Shown: positions 1 to 19,165 of the stretch, one piece after another | Layout of the letters: the number at the start of each line of letters is the position of its first letter | Position numbering within the stretch: the stretch's first letter is position 1 | Assembly (NCBI GenBank): GCA_947247005.1 | Contig: OX365944.1 | Location: 26,883,501-26,947,500, forward strand | Direction of reading: 5' to 3' | DNA from: Spisula solida | Lineage: Eukaryota > Mollusca > Bivalvia > Venerida > Mactridae | Length of the DNA: 64,000 nucleotides | Program-made: the position numbers and the translations under genes | The notes under the pieces: model-generated | What the model was told of the DNA's origin: nothing | Seen by the model: only the letters and a program-made list of their open reading frames with translations | The model's database searches: none

Positions 1-261
1 TATGTTTTTATAACTTCGGGAATTTCCGGATTTGAACGAATTATGCAAGGAGTCTCAGTTTAATCTGGTCAGACAATACTCCACTACGATTAGACGAAGA
101 TACCCTGTAGTAAACACCAGCCTGCTTCAACATTCAAGTTGTGTGTGCTTAGTTATGCTCCCATCCGAGGAAGCTTTGTCTAGTGTCGGTAGGTCGGACT
201 AGTTTGCTGCTGTCGGATTCGTTCATGTTTAATAATAATAAACATCCTATTTGTCTTTCAG

Positions 262-1558
262 TTCGTTTGGAAGCAATAGCAATCCTAGCAACGATTACAT
301 TAGCAATGAGCTTGCTTAGTCTGATTATAGTTCTTGTGTTTCATTGTCATGTATGTGGTAGACGGTATAGTTACCATAACTACGTCACAAGTGCGGCTAT
401 AGTACAATTCATTGCTGGTAAGTACGAGTATATGTATACAGTTGTTTGTTGTTTCGGGTTTTATATCAATGAATTTGTGGCTAGGCATACTTCACCTACA
501 TATCTAAGGAGCATTTAATATTTTTGCATTTAGCATGTTAACATACCTCTGGTTAGTACACATTGTTGTCATTTCGTAATTAAAGTTAAGTGTCACAACA
601 CAATCATGTTCTAGTCGTACATGAAGTCCACTTTTACTCCTCATTTTCCAACAAATATAGTCATATATGGACTTAATACCCACCATAACAACTTGCTCAC
701 CACAATGAACAAACAAGATCTCTATATATCGTTTGATACGTATGACCATAGCTACTGGAGACTATTATACATAGTTAACCTTGGAAGCGTAGCTGGCTAT
801 TCCGCTTAAGAGTTCCCTTAGTCATGACGTCACATGCATAACAGAGGTGTTTCTTATGTCATATGAATCATTACATATTAGCTTTTTTATCAATTTAGTT
901 TTGACTTTTTTCAGCTGCATTTGCATTCCTGACAATAATTCTCTCAGCAATAGCCAATGGTGTCTTCTTTTCAATGCTGCCACTTGATGACGTCATAGAA
1001 TTCCCGTGGTCCTTGTTGTTTTACTGTATTGGTGAAGTTCTGCTGATAGCGTCTGCTGTTCTTTATCTACTGATAACTTGTCAATGGAAGAAATACAGAC
1101 ATGTATACGCTAAAAAAAGATATATTTTGGAATCACATGACGACCGTTACTATAGATACTCAGAACCACTTCCGGATTACACAATTGATAAGAGACATCG
1201 CTATAAACCGTACAACCGCGATTCGTTCGTCGGCTATTTCCGTGGTAGACACGATGATAGGCGAGAGAAGGAAAAGTCCTGGAGAGATGATCAATTCTAT
1301 ATTCCGGACAGAAACCCATGGGAGAAAAGACGCCATTACTATACATATCCATATAAAAGTGCATTTAATGACTATGGGTTTAGAAACAGCAATAATTACG
1401 CCCGATTTAACACACTAGGGTACGGAATGGGTCCGGATAGACGTGACCGCTATAACAAACCAGTCGTAGTATCGAATTCCAGACTTTGGCACACAGGCAG
1501 TTCGTTGAGGAACCATCCACATAGAAGGCGTGACTTGTACAGTGATGTATATATGTGA
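262..1558 (+). CDS. Claudin/PMP22-like tetraspan membrane protein, 5' partial (exons 262-417 and 915-1558)
   Basis: Two exons are visible. Exon 262-417 (156 nt) follows an acceptor tttcag and ends at GTAAGT in phase 1. Exon 915-1558 follows ttttttcag and ends at TGA. The first carries a hydrophobic helix (AIAILATITLAMSLLSLII) then CHVCGRRYSYHNY. The second starts with a helix (FAFLTIILSAIANGVFF), a short loop DDVIEFPW, the last helix (LLFYCIGEVLLIASAVLYLL), then WKKYR and a cytoplasmic tail rich in Tyr, Arg and Asp. The downstream paralogue at 9693-16653 has the same phases and exon size and supplies the missing first exon type (helix 1 plus the W/GL/C-C extracellular loop), so this gene's first coding exon should lie before position 1. 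Claudin-superfamily membership is inferred from the paralogue's loop signature and four-helix plan. Junction, channel-subunit or other roles cannot be told apart. Both splice sites and paralogue conservation argue for a real gene. Confidence 0.75.
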
Positions 1559-1931
1559 GCACTGCAATCATATGCATTTGACCTAACCAAAGAACATAGT
1601 GCATGAGATCGAATTCCATGCATTCATGTGGATACACACGGGCAATGTGTTTAAATGCATGTAGCCAAATGGAATCATTGAATAGTTTATGTACCACATC
1701 ATTCTAGGTCGATAATGAAACCATTCTTACAATTTATATTTATTACTGTTCGCATCTCATTCATGGTGGTAATGAGAGAAACTGTCCATTCTATGCTAAG
1801 CATCTAGAAGGGAATTACTGGTACCATTTTTATTTTATATTTTGTATGATGCAGGCTATGATCAAGGGGGAGTAATCATGCTGCATACATGTACAAGCAG
1901 CCTTGAACATATGCCAGTCACAATAATATGG

Positions 1932-2578
1932 TTAACGGATTTAAAAACGCGACACTTGGGTATGTTGGTATATTTTAGGAAAACAAATTCCGATATAACA
2001 TGTATTTATATATTCGTAAAGGCTAATTCAATGTCGCATTTTGATACCAAACTTAATAAAATCCAACGAGAATTAAGTAAATTATCGCACGAATGAGACA
2101 TTGGTCCAGAAAACAAAAGTAACACGTTTATCGGCGCATTGGTTTTATCGTTGAAGATGACCAGCCTGTATAACAGGTCGAATGTTTACGTAAGGCTAGT
2201 CTGACTTCTATATACAAATTCTTAATTAAACTGAATATAATAAATGACATATCCAACTTTTATTTAAAATGAGTCTATATGACACGGAAACATTGTTGCA
2301 GGAAACATACACCGTTGTCTCATAGACCTACATACTATTTTTATGGTCAAGGGGAGGTAACCCTGAAATATATTTTGGTCAGATTGCGACTTTTGTTTTC
2401 TGGATCGACGTATTGATTGTACTATATATTTGTTAATACTCATCTCATTTTTATCATCTTAGTACCAAAATGACGCCAGTACATATATATCTTTACGCTG
2501 TACTATTCCAATACCGGCATCAACTTGAATAGTCTATATAACAACATACCCCCAATGTCCCGTTTTTAAATCCGTTAA
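1932..2578. mobile_element. TTAA-flanked fold-back (MITE-like) element
   Basis: TTAA at 1932-1935 is followed by CGGATTTAAAAACG, and the reverse complement of the same sequence precedes TTAA at 2575-2578. The arms stay recognisably complementary for about 190 bp each (1936-2125 and about 2370-2574), including a shared ccagaaaacaaaagt block near the inner ends. No transposase frame is present. TTAA duplication is typical of piggyBac-like and Kolobok-like DNA transposons, so this is probably a non-autonomous derivative. Confidence 0.6.
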
Positions 2579-2870
2579 GTATACTTCTAATTGACACAAT
2601 ACAAATAAACACAAACTCGATCGTTATGTGATACACAACATACACATGCACGAGACTCTCGTATACACATACATGTAGAACATAGTTTGTGAATGATCAA
2701 CGTTTCAATGGAGTAATGTAGTCGAGGTGTTACTAGAATTTATCAAACAATAATAAAGTATGAACTATTATATACCGATTATGCAATATCAGCATTATAA
2801 TTTAAGGGTCACAGCTTATTCTCCCCAGAAAACGTCATATGTGCCTTTTTAATCAAACTTCTTACCTCCT
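2579..2870. other. No feature seen
   Basis: AT-rich spacer between the TTAA element and the SINE. Confidence 0.5.
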
Positions 2871-3112
2871 CCTCGATAGCCTAGTGGTTGAGCGTTCGCT
2901 TCGAGTGCGGGAGGTCTCGGGTTCGATCCCTGGCCGAGTCATACCAAAGACGAAATAAAAATGGTACCAGAAATTTCCTTGCTAGTCGCTCAGCATAAAA
3001 GGAAACTGGCTTCTCTTCTCTCCTCCCCTCGTGGCGATGGATAACATCAGGAATGAGGTGTCGAGAGTAATTAATATAAGTTGAAAAAACTTGTCGACAA
3101 TAAATAAATTAA
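2871..3112 (+). repeat. tRNA-derived SINE
   Basis: The head has an A-box-like tagcctagtggttgagcg (about 2877) and a B-box ggttcgatccc (2920-2930) spaced as in a tRNA gene. The acceptor stems do not pair well, and an unrelated body of about 170 bp follows and ends in an AT-rich tail (aataaataaatt). That arrangement is a SINE rather than a tRNA gene. Confidence 0.65.
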
Positions 3113-3651
3113 CTTCTTGTCACATAATTTCACAGAATGTGTATCCTACATACATAGTATACAACGAGAGTGGAGCACGATCCTCATATTATATGATTAT
3201 ACATGTAGCTTAGGTGAGTTATTTAAACGAATATCATGTAATAAATGTGTTTTACATAATCTATGAATGCTTGTTATAAATGCTAGTCTGCATACAAAAG
3301 GTTTGTGAGTTATAATGACAAATTGTTATAATCAATTGTAAATACGATATATTTACCTATCACTCCATTGGGCACGGTCATGTCACGTGAACAGTACGTT
3401 GTTCTATTTACTACTCCCCGAGGATCATAACGCTACACTGTTACTATAACCATGTAAGACAGTTTATGGGTTATCATCACGGGTTAGGTCGGTTTCAACC
3501 TTTGTCCTATACAGCGGGAAATAACCATTTTTTTAAAATTAGCAACCTATACTGACTTGCTCTTCCACATGTAGCCGACATTTTTTCCATATGTGGAGTA
3601 TGTGGGGATGTGCATTCCTGTAATCAAAGCCACGAATGAACAAATGTCCAC

Positions 3652-4034
3652 CTGCGTAACCAGGGTTTCGTTCACGTGTCTGCGTAACCAGGGTTTCGTT
3701 CACGTGTCTGCGTTACCAGGGCATCATTCCCGGGTCTGCGTAACCAGGGTATTGTTCCCGGGTCTGCGTAACCAGGGTATCGTTCCCGGGTCTGCGTAAC
3801 CAGGGTTTCGTTCACGTGTCTGCGTACCCAGGGTATCGTTCCCGGGTCTGCGTAACCAGGGTATCGTTCACGTGTCTGCGTAACCAGGGTATCGTTCCCG
3901 GGTCTGCGTAACCAGGGTATTATTCCCGGGTCTGCGTAACCAGGGTATCGTTCCCGGGTCTGCGTAACCAGGGCATCGTTCACGTGTCTGTGTAACCAGG
4001 AGATCATTCCCAGGTCTGCGTAACCAGGGTATCG
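3652..4034. repeat. 28-bp minisatellite, about 14 copies
   Basis: Tandem units of 28 bp with core tctgcgtaaccagggt followed by a variable half (tcgttcccggg or tcgttcacgtg). The unit is not a multiple of three, and the frames reading through it (YPGYAD-type) are artefacts of the repeat. Confidence 0.93.
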
Positions 4035-4941
4035 TCTGCTTCCATGTGGCACTAAATCTATCTCGTCCGCATCGAAATGATGAAGGCATTTAGCCTACAA
4101 CTGAATGGTGGAAATACGAGCTTCTTTCTAGGACATTGAACATATAGAGGCAGATTTTCCAGCATAAAAGTATGTCATGAGCCCCCATTATGACATAAGC
4201 AATTTTATTTCATGCTTTAACTATGTAAGTATATAGTTTACATTTACACCGAAACAAATGATCATGAATCAGACTTATGAGCATGTATCTAACACAATGC
4301 TCGAATCATCTGATGTCATCGTTGTTTTGTCATAGAGACATCCGTGTGCACGTTACATAATAAATAAACTACATAAGCTAATCGCTGGTGCTACAAACAT
4401 GCACTTTGTAGCAGAACGAAGCTGTGCTTATACAGATATAGCAATTGCACATGAAATTAAAATGACATCGAGGACGCGGTTCATTGTAAAAATAGTGTAG
4501 GATAGTAAGTCCTCGTGGTTTGACGATCATCCGTCATCGCCCTAAATCTAAGGTTGCTAGTTCATATAACTTAAATTCTTATGTGCCGTTTAATGATGAA
4601 ATTAGTGATTAATTAATACTAAATGTGTTGATGTGTACCACTTGTTGAAAAGCTTTGTGTTTTCAAGCGAAGATAATGAATAGTGCACATCATCAATTAC
4701 TTAATACGTGAGAGTAACAAATTGAACACAACTTTAACATAGGATCGTCCTAATGTGTGCGAGAAATAACAAACAACAATATTTCGTAATTTGGTGTAGA
4801 ACTTGGATTGTGTGAGCCTATAGTTCCGGATTATGTCCACTTTCGGAAAGACGTATCCTGTGAATTGAAAGGGCATACTTATATATCTTTGTGACAGTAT
4901 ACAGGTACGTGATATTTACATATCAAACACACATAATATAT

Positions 4942-5042
4942 AACACTACTGTTCATATGATAGACCGATGACCCATACTTATTTGGTATATTATATCAAA
5001 TATGTGTATGGGTCGTCGGTCTATCACATGAACAGTAGTGTT
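4942..5042. repeat. Hairpin-forming inverted repeat, MITE-like
   Basis: A 101-bp near-palindrome. The arm starting aacactactgttcat at 4942 is complementary over about 37 bp to the arm ending atgaacagtagtgtt at 5042, with two or three mismatches, around an AT-rich centre of about 25 bp. Confidence 0.85.
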
Positions 5043-5517
5043 TAATGGAGACAAATGTTTGCATATTTATACAACCAAATCTGTGTTAGTGGTGACCAAC
5101 ATTAAACAACTAGTTGGCTTGACATGTCTCCTTTCACGTATGAAAATCAGTTCTTAGGTGAAAACTGCATCCATATCGGTCTAATAATAAGCAAGATATG
5201 ACGTTATATAATTTGACTATCACATATTGTGCTTTGGTTATTACTGTATGGTGCCTCTTCCAAGGTAACCTAAATGAGTATTTTTCCAAACTTCGGGTTG
5301 GCAACGGACGATGACGGTTTTTGGTGCCTTTATGCTTACTCAGCTGAAATAACTTACTTTTTCTTACATAACAATCATTCAGACGTGTAGCTATCTAATT
5401 GCATGTTGGAATCGTACGAGGATATTCTATCTTTGTCTATACATACCATATATGTATAGGTTATAGATCATAAATCCTTTCCGCTACCATAGCATACTAC
5501 GACCTAAATGACTTAAT

Positions 5518-5800
5518 TCGGGAATTTTGCTGTCATGGGTACACATACATCCCAGACTACAGAATATTACGGGCACAAGGTCGTGCACAGGTTTTGGGCC
5601 CGCTGGTCCCGTTTAAAGAGGGCTTTGAACGTAGATTTTCCAAAACTGAAATTACTGGTCCTACCCGCCATTGCGGTACGATTCCCTGTGGAATTGCATT
5701 AACATTTAGCGCCAAAATTTTATTTTTCTATAGAAAGAACATAAGGCTAAACAAAGGGGTCCGGATCAATGCCCTAAAGGGACTCAAAAGTAGGCATACC
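5518..5800 (+). repeat. Dispersed repeat, copy 1 (copy 2 at 21980-22310, opposite strand)
   Basis: The block from gggaattttgctgtcatggg through ggtcctacccgccattgcg and gtggaattgcattaacattt recurs on the minus strand near 21980-22310 at high similarity. The protein-like frame across both copies (KTEITGPTRHC, IPCGIALTFSAK) is kept only because the copies are similar; no start, family or splice context supports a gene. Repeat class not recognised. Confidence 0.7.
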
Positions 5801-7448
5801 AAGCTAAAAAAAGATTTTCGCGCAAGGGTCACCGTCACACCGTCACATCGTCATTTCCGGTGACCTTTAGTCGAAATCTTGACAATTTTTCCTACTTTCA
5901 CTTTGGGGCAGGTGTGTAGCATCCGGATGTATCGAGTTTTTATCAGTGCTGCAAGTCAATATTGTCTCAGGTACGAGGTATAGGGACCATATGAATTTCT
6001 CATAGCCCCCCCCCCCCTTAATCGTGGTAGTGGAAAGTATATTAGAATTATAAGTCTAAAACAGGTTAAATAAGTATGTGTGATTCAAATGAACAGCAAA
6101 AGTTGGCAAAATGGTCAAATATAACTGTACATTAAGCTACACATCAGTCACCGTTGTTAATACTGTACATAGCGAGGCTCATCTTAGATTGTTTAAATAA
6201 CTGTAGCAACTGTGTTGAAACTGTTGTAAGAAAAACCTATACAATACGAGTTTGTACAAATGATCACTGGAATCAGAAGATGGGTCTCAACTTTATACAA
6301 GCCTTTTTATTTTATGGCAGTTGGTAAGTCGTTTTAGTATGGTATGCATGTGTACAAATTTTGTTTCTAATCGGCACGATACGTTTTAAAATATTTAACG
6401 TTTATGGGATCGAACCTGATTGCAAATCAACTATATACATGTTTTAAAGACATTCTGACTTGTCTGTTTTCATGAAGTAATAAACAATAGCTGACATGCG
6501 GTGTATTATTATCAAAATTTAAATAAACCGGTGTGGAGCTTTTTGTTGTGTTCGGGAGCACATATTGAACATTATAAGACAAGTTAGCTAGTTAAAGCAT
6601 GCTGCATAATATATATTTTGATAATATAGTATGCCGTTGCCATGTAAGATTCGTAAGATCCGTTAAGTTTTCCGAAAATTATTAAATAACACTGGACCAT
6701 TGACATGACTCCCGACAGGTATCATTATTTAAAACCCTTATCATGGACTGGACGCAAACTTGTCGTCTGAATGTAAAGAAAAACGTAACGTCAGTGTTGG
6801 TGTTTACCATATGTCAAGATTTGATGTATCTGTTGGGTTATCTGTTGATCAGCTATACGCGATATAAACTCAGTTAGACAAAGGAAAGGCACCCTACACG
6901 TACGTTTTCTCATTCAGTGGTGGGTTGGGCATTGTGTCGTGTAATTGTGGTCTGTGTTGTTGTTATGTTATATAGTCCAGTCAGGGTAAAAATCCAGTGA
7001 CGCAGCGGTTGAGTCCACTTATATGGTGTAAAAGGCTTACACTGCACAAACAGCTATGATTTCAATGCTACACTAACAAACTATATTTTATCTACCTGTT
7101 TAGACAATGGTTGTTATCTTTCTGTTCACATAAATTGCAACGTCACTGTCACAATATCCTAACTGGACTGTAGATCCCATGTATACTGACTGTATGTATA
7201 TAAGTGTACCAGGGCAAGGGAGATAACTCTATCGCGAATGAAACAATTCAATATAATTGCTTCCCGTGATTGAACAAGACACAGCTATAGTGCGGCCAAG
7301 ATATGATGTCACAATAACATTGTGTAAACGTCACTGGTTGGATTAGCCCATATCAAAACGCGGGTAAGTAAATAAATCACGATCATCTAAGCGCTTGTTC
7401 AGTTATTTTTACTTATTTAATTAAGGATGAAAATCGTTGTGCTTATTA

Positions 7449-7522
7449 TATAGGCTAGTGGTAACGTTTCTAATCTCAACGCAGACGGTTCGGGTTCGAA
7501 TCCCATCCGAATCTTTTTTTAT
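7449..7522 (+). repeat. tRNA-like sequence (A and B boxes), not a functional tRNA
   Basis: taggctagtggtaacg resembles an A box, and ggttcgaatccc (about 7492) is a consensus B box with normal spacing. The 3' acceptor half ccgaatc has no partner at the 5' side, so this is probably a SINE head or a decayed tRNA. Confidence 0.5.
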
Positions 7523-7622
7523 TTTTATTTTGTTTCGCGAATTTCCTTTCCGCACACTTTTCACAAAACTGTATTACAACAAGATAAACTGTGTACGCTG
7601 CACATCATTAAATCGAAGTATG

Positions 7623-7919
7623 GCTAAATGTATCGTTTTAACGCAGCCAGGACGATGCATTGTGTCGAATGTTATAGACTTCTGCACACGAGAGGCATCA
7701 ATAGAACTACCAGTGATTCCGTTGTCCTGTCCAAGGAAACAAACTACCGCGATGACAGGGGTATCAAAAAGGACGGTTTCACGCATAAAGGAGACGAAAT
7801 TGCACAACGGTGTAAGAAAATCAAGAAGAAACAAAATTTCACTGGATTCTTTTGATGATAATGACTTTGATTATGACGAGGCGGATGGTGATAGTGATTA
7901 TAAGTTTGCAGATTTCTAA
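7623..7919 (+). pseudogene. Transposase N-terminal fragment (helix-turn-helix), degenerate
   Basis: The frame from ATG 7623 encodes about 98 residues. It contains AMTGVSKRTVSRIKET, a helix-turn-helix pattern typical of the N-terminus of IS630/Tc1-type DDE transposases, followed by basic residues and LDSFDD, which resembles the linker (LDDFD...) after that helix-turn-helix in the family. It then turns acidic (DYDEADGDSDYKF) and stops, with no DDE catalytic core. Its position between matching terminal inverted repeats supports a transposon origin. Family is inferred from motif memory only. Confidence 0.5.
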
Positions 7920-8138
7920 AATGATTCTGTCACAAACACTGCTGATGAACAATGTTTATTCATATAACTTATATACACATGTATACATACAGAATATTAA
8001 TTTTTAATCGATTGTTCTAGATAAATAAAATAACATATTATATAATAATATATAGAAAAATGTAACAAGATAGTCAACGTGTAACGGTATATACTAAGAA
8101 AAAAGTTTACTAGAACTGAAGAATACAATTCATTACAA

Positions 8139-8227
8139 AATGCACAAGAGTGAGACTCGAACCAGTAACCTCCTTCCATAATATTGTTGTATTTCCAACG
8201 CTTTACCGACTGAGCTAGCGAGGCACA
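8139..8227 (-). repeat. tRNA-like sequence on the minus strand
   Basis: Read on the minus strand: gctagctcagtcggtaaagc (A box and D-arm), a gttg/caac anticodon-like stem, and ggttcgagtct (B box). The variable region is about 15 nt too long and the acceptor halves do not pair, so a functional tRNA is unlikely. Confidence 0.5.
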
Positions 8228-8392
8228 TGTTAAATCGTCGCGTATATTTGCTCATATTGCGAAAACGTAATACGAGACAAGCGTTTATTGACCCTGACTG
8301 TAAATAAGCACCCCTTTCTGTTGAAAATGAACCCATCGGCTAATTAGCATGTGTAAATGTTATTGTGCCATCATATCTTGGCCGCACTATAG

Positions 8393-9670
8393 GTAGCGCT
8401 TATAATGCGATAAGCAGTGTTCATTAACGCCTAAACATCTTATAAACACTAGATCAGAAATTGTTAAGTGTTGTTATGTCTGATATCACTATGTTATAAA
8501 CAGCTAAACACCCATTCTGATGTACATCTCCGCACGTATGATCCTACATCCGGTAAAAAACCAATCACGTGATTAAGAATTAACTTTAATAACATCGAAA
8601 CTTTAAGTAAGAGGAGTGATCCAGAACTAAGTGGACTTTTGCTCCAATTCGAAAACCGTTAAGCTGAAAGCTACATAACTAGTATCTAATTAACCCTGTA
8701 ATGTTGATACTTAAATAGTAGGGGATTCCCCATTAACGATTACATTCCGCGAACACACACAGTTGTTGTTGTAGTATTGCATTGGCTAATGCCGATTTTT
8801 TTAAGACGGAAGTATATGGTGATAAGTAGACAAACTCTCATTTCCGACTTCCAATAGCGGGAACTAATCGGGTTCCCTGGTGAAATCCGTACTCGCCCGT
8901 ACTCAACTTATTATCGGCTACATGCCTTTTGTATCAGGCGAGATCAAGCTATCGACAACAAAATTGGCAGCCATTTTTAAGTATTTTCAGTTAATAAACG
9001 ATGCTTCAAACTGTTATGAGACACATGAATACTCTTAGATTACGAAGTAGATCGAGCGGGAATCGTTCAAATGTGTGAGATGTCAACCAAACGTAAGAAA
9101 AGCGAATTAAACACGACGCATAGTCGTGTTACACCCCTTTGCAAAGCAGTTACTTCCCTTTGTAGTGCAATACGTCCGTACCGGGTCAGTACATCCGTAC
9201 GTACCCGGACCGAAAATACGTCCAGAGAACATCACGGAATAGAAATCGAAAAACACCTTGATAGCTCATACAATTTGTACTATATATTTATAAGAGCTTT
9301 AAAGAAAGTATGATAAATGACTAATTAGTTGTTCGCTTGGTCTTCTATGTGGTGCTGCCTGAGCTAGGGACTATAGTCTCTGTGGGAGCAAACAAATTCC
9401 TTGGTCATGTTTTCCTCAGTCAGATTATCGAAAGACCTGATGGGAAATCCCCGCTGGATGCAGTACATTTGTTCTAATTAAAACAAAATTAAACAAAATA
9501 TCATTCGGATACTATCATTAATAACGTAAATACAGTGTATGTAAGAAAGTATGGTAATCAAACGATTGGCAGCCTAGAAATCTTCACGTCTGTATCATTT
9601 CATGACGCGCTTAAACACTGTTAATCAACTGATCGAATGCCCTTAAAAACGTGTCTGTATTTTCTTTCAG
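8393..9670. other. Upstream region of the second claudin-like gene
   Basis: This should contain the promoter and a non-coding first exon, because the coding exon opens after an acceptor at 9670. I cannot place a TATA box or start site with confidence. The 80-codon frame at 9071-9313 has no family features. Confidence 0.35.
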
Positions 9671-9692
9671 GTGAAAGGATAAGAGATAAGTG

Positions 9693-16653
<6,961 letters not shown>

Positions 16654-17369
16654 ACAATACGTTCCACGTCCTACACCGTGATTTATGTTTCCAATTATTC
16701 ACTGTATTCACTAGTATTATACTTATACATTATAGTACATTATATACGTAGGCTTTATATGTATTGTGTTTTTCTGCGTGTCGTATCAAACAAATTGACG
16801 AACTGTCACATTCTATCAAGACGAGTTGCATCATGTCCGGCCAGCGGAGTTTCTCGGCGGAAAACTGGCTTCAATTAAATGGTTGGCAAGTTACGACTAT
16901 AGGGAGGTGACAAAATCGACGCGTACGGGAACATGCATGGGGACATTCAAGTTGTACTTTAATATCGTTTGATTGAATATATAACACATTGGTTAAAATG
17001 ATATTGATCTGTTCATGTCCTATGCTTTGCAACCTGCCTATGAACTACAGACATGTCTGTACATAGTATGCTTGCTTAAGAAAAAGTAGTACATGAAAAC
17101 TGGTTAGAGCAATAGGCCGCTGTATATGGCTGACACTATGGTTAATATTACACAAAATCCAAGTACGTAGAGTAGCAGTTTACTGTTTATTACCACTACA
17201 ACAAGAAGCAGTCACCCGCCGAAGGGTAAATGGTTATAACAAAGATTATTGAATACAATAACATAAGTTATGTGAAAGTTTGGTTCCAATCCCAAGAGAA
17301 ATGTTTGAGATGCACAAAATATGTTATACTATATCCACATTTATTACATACAAAATAAACATAATCAAC
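16654..17369. other. 3' flank of the claudin-like gene
   Basis: Expected to hold the 3' untranslated region; no canonical AATAAA was noticed close to the stop. Nothing else recognised. Confidence 0.4.
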
Positions 17370-18075
17370 AAGAAGCAGTCACACTACATGAAAACCAGGT
17401 TAACGGTGACCTTGATCCAACCAGTCCCACTTTCAATCTCAATTGTTGTCTTCACAAAAGCTACTACCTACATAGCAATATTCATCATGATATCGAATTC
17501 CTAACTAATGTTATAGAGCAAAAACAATTAATATCTATTTTAAGTAACTGTGACCTTGACCCGCTTCAGCTAACTGTCAATGGCAAGTCACGTCTTCACA
17601 TAAGCTATATAAACTGCAAGTTTCACAATGATATCTCATTCCTAACAAAAGCTATTGAGTGAAAACGTTTTTTCTATTTTTAGTAACGGTGACCTTGACC
17701 CCCACTTTCAATCCAAAGTGACTCTTCACACAAGCTACTTACAAAGCTAGCAAGTTTCATCATGTTATCTCAATCCTCACAAAAATGAGCATAACAATTT
17801 CTATTTTTAGTAACGGTGACCTTGACCCTCACCGGCCCCACTTCCCGTTGAAGTGCCCTATGCAGACAAACTACATATCTCATCCCAAACTTAAGCTATC
17901 CATCAGAAACAAAAATATGAGCAAAAATGATTTTTTCTATTTTTAGTAACGGTGACCTTGACCCCCACCGGCCCCACTTCACATTGCAAGTGCCGACTAC
18001 GCACAAACAACACACACAGCAAGTTTCATCGTGATATCTCATCCCAAAATTAAGTATCCATCAGAAACAAATTGT
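17370..18075. repeat. Tandem repeat, about 134-bp period, about 5 copies
   Basis: Each unit carries a version of tttttagtaacggtgacctt followed by gaccc; copies near 17400, 17533, 17668, 17801 and 17937 show spacing of about 134 bp. The open frames at 17280-17662 read through it and are not credible genes. Confidence 0.8.
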
Positions 18076-18104
18076 TTTCTCTATAGCTAACACATGTATA
18101 AAAA

Positions 18105-18810
18105 GGACCATAATTCTGTCAAAAATTGCCGAAATTAAAAACCATGACAATATGCGCTATTGCATCTCATGAGTGTTCATCAGTGAAGGTTTCATAAGAA
18201 TTTCTTAAGAAATGGAGGAGAAGTTGCACACAGAAGAGTGAATCATTTTTTCTATATCCAACAAAGGTACAAAATAAACAGAGGGCCATAATTCTGTCAA
18301 AAATGGCCGACATGAAAAACCCTGACGATATGCGCTAGGGCACCTCATAACCGTACTTGGGTAAATGGTTTGACAAAATTCTTTGAGAAATGCAGGAGGA
18401 GTTGCACACAGAAGAGTTTAAATGTAAAAAATCAACAAAGGGCAATAACTATGTCGAATGGTCGAATAAATAAATCCTGACAATATGCGCTGGGGCACAT
18501 CATAGCAGTTAATCTGTGAAAGTTTCGTCAAAATCTCTCAAGAAATGAATGAGGAATTGTACACAGAAGTTCGGACGGACGGTCGGACGGACGGACTCAC
18601 TGACTTGACGTTGTGTGGTTTTCTTTTGTTCTTTCTTTTGTTTGTAAAGCCCCATAAGCAACATTTTGCACCCTGTAAGCAACGGAATGGATATAATCTA
18701 AATATAGCCTATTGTTTCACACCCCAACACGTCAAGTGAGCGCGTACGGACAGACGGACGGACGGAATTACGCCTACCATTACCATATCCCCTTCGCCTT
18801 CGGCGGGGGA
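18105..18810. repeat. Dispersed repeat: 3 units of about 185 bp, ending in CGGA-rich tail
   Basis: ccataattctgtcaaaaatg, acaatatgcgct(g)gggc and agttgcacacagaagag recur about every 185 bp. The unit series ends in ggacggacggtcggacgg (18574) and again in cggacagacggacggacgg with the palindrome ccttcgccttcggcggggg (about 18790). This block structure is familiar from bivalve dispersed repeats. Confidence 0.7.
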
Positions 18811-18854
18811 TAGTAAAGCGAATGACAAAACATATTGATTGTATGTGTAGCTCA

Positions 18855-19165
18855 TTGAGCTTCAATACAACACGTTCAGACAACATGTGATACAATATAG
18901 TGTGTAACACAATACAAGAGCTTCATCACAACACGTTCAGACAACATGTGATACAATATACAATGTGTAACACAATACAAGAGCTTCCACACAACACGTT
19001 CAGACAACATGTGATACAATATAGTGTGTAACACAATACAAGAGCTTCATCACAACACGTTCAGACAACATGTGATACAATATACAATGTGTAACACAAT
19101 ACAAGAGCTTCATCACAACACGTTCAGACAACATGTGATACAATATACAATGTGTAACACAATAC
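18855..19165. repeat. Tandem repeat, about 60-bp period, 5 copies
   Basis: Units read as gagcttcatcacaacacgtt, cagacaacatgtgatacaat, atacaatgtgtaacacaata, with small length variants of about 59 and 62 bp. Frames across it are artefacts. Confidence 0.9.

Larger units (their letters stand above)
4060..7284. other. Intergenic, otherwise unassigned
   Basis: Apart from the hairpin at 4942-5042 and the dispersed repeat at 5518-5800, I see only AT-rich sequence and a run of C at 6006-6017. No exon pairs or motif-bearing frames were found. Confidence 0.5.
7285..8392 (+). mobile_element. Tc1/IS630-like DNA transposon remnant with 35-bp terminal inverted repeats
   Basis: The left end ctatagtgcggccaagatat (7285) and the right end (reverse complement, ending 8392) match over about 36 bp with one mismatch, and a TA dinucleotide at each tip fits the Tc1/IS630 target duplication. 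About 1.1 kb in total, so only a fragment of an autonomous element. It encloses a transposase-N-terminus-like frame (7623-7919) and two tRNA-like sequences pointing toward each other. Confidence 0.65.

Noticed and set aside
3652..4034. 28-bp direct repeats resembling a CRISPR array
   Set aside because: Units are contiguous without unique spacers, and the context is eukaryotic; a minisatellite.
5594..5863. Protein gene shared with 21888-22304 on the minus strand
   Set aside because: Similarity is at DNA level across the whole block and beyond the frame; no family, start or splice support. Treated as a dispersed repeat.
7449..8227. Functional tRNA genes
   Set aside because: A and B boxes are present, but acceptor stems do not pair and the spacing in the minus-strand copy is too long.
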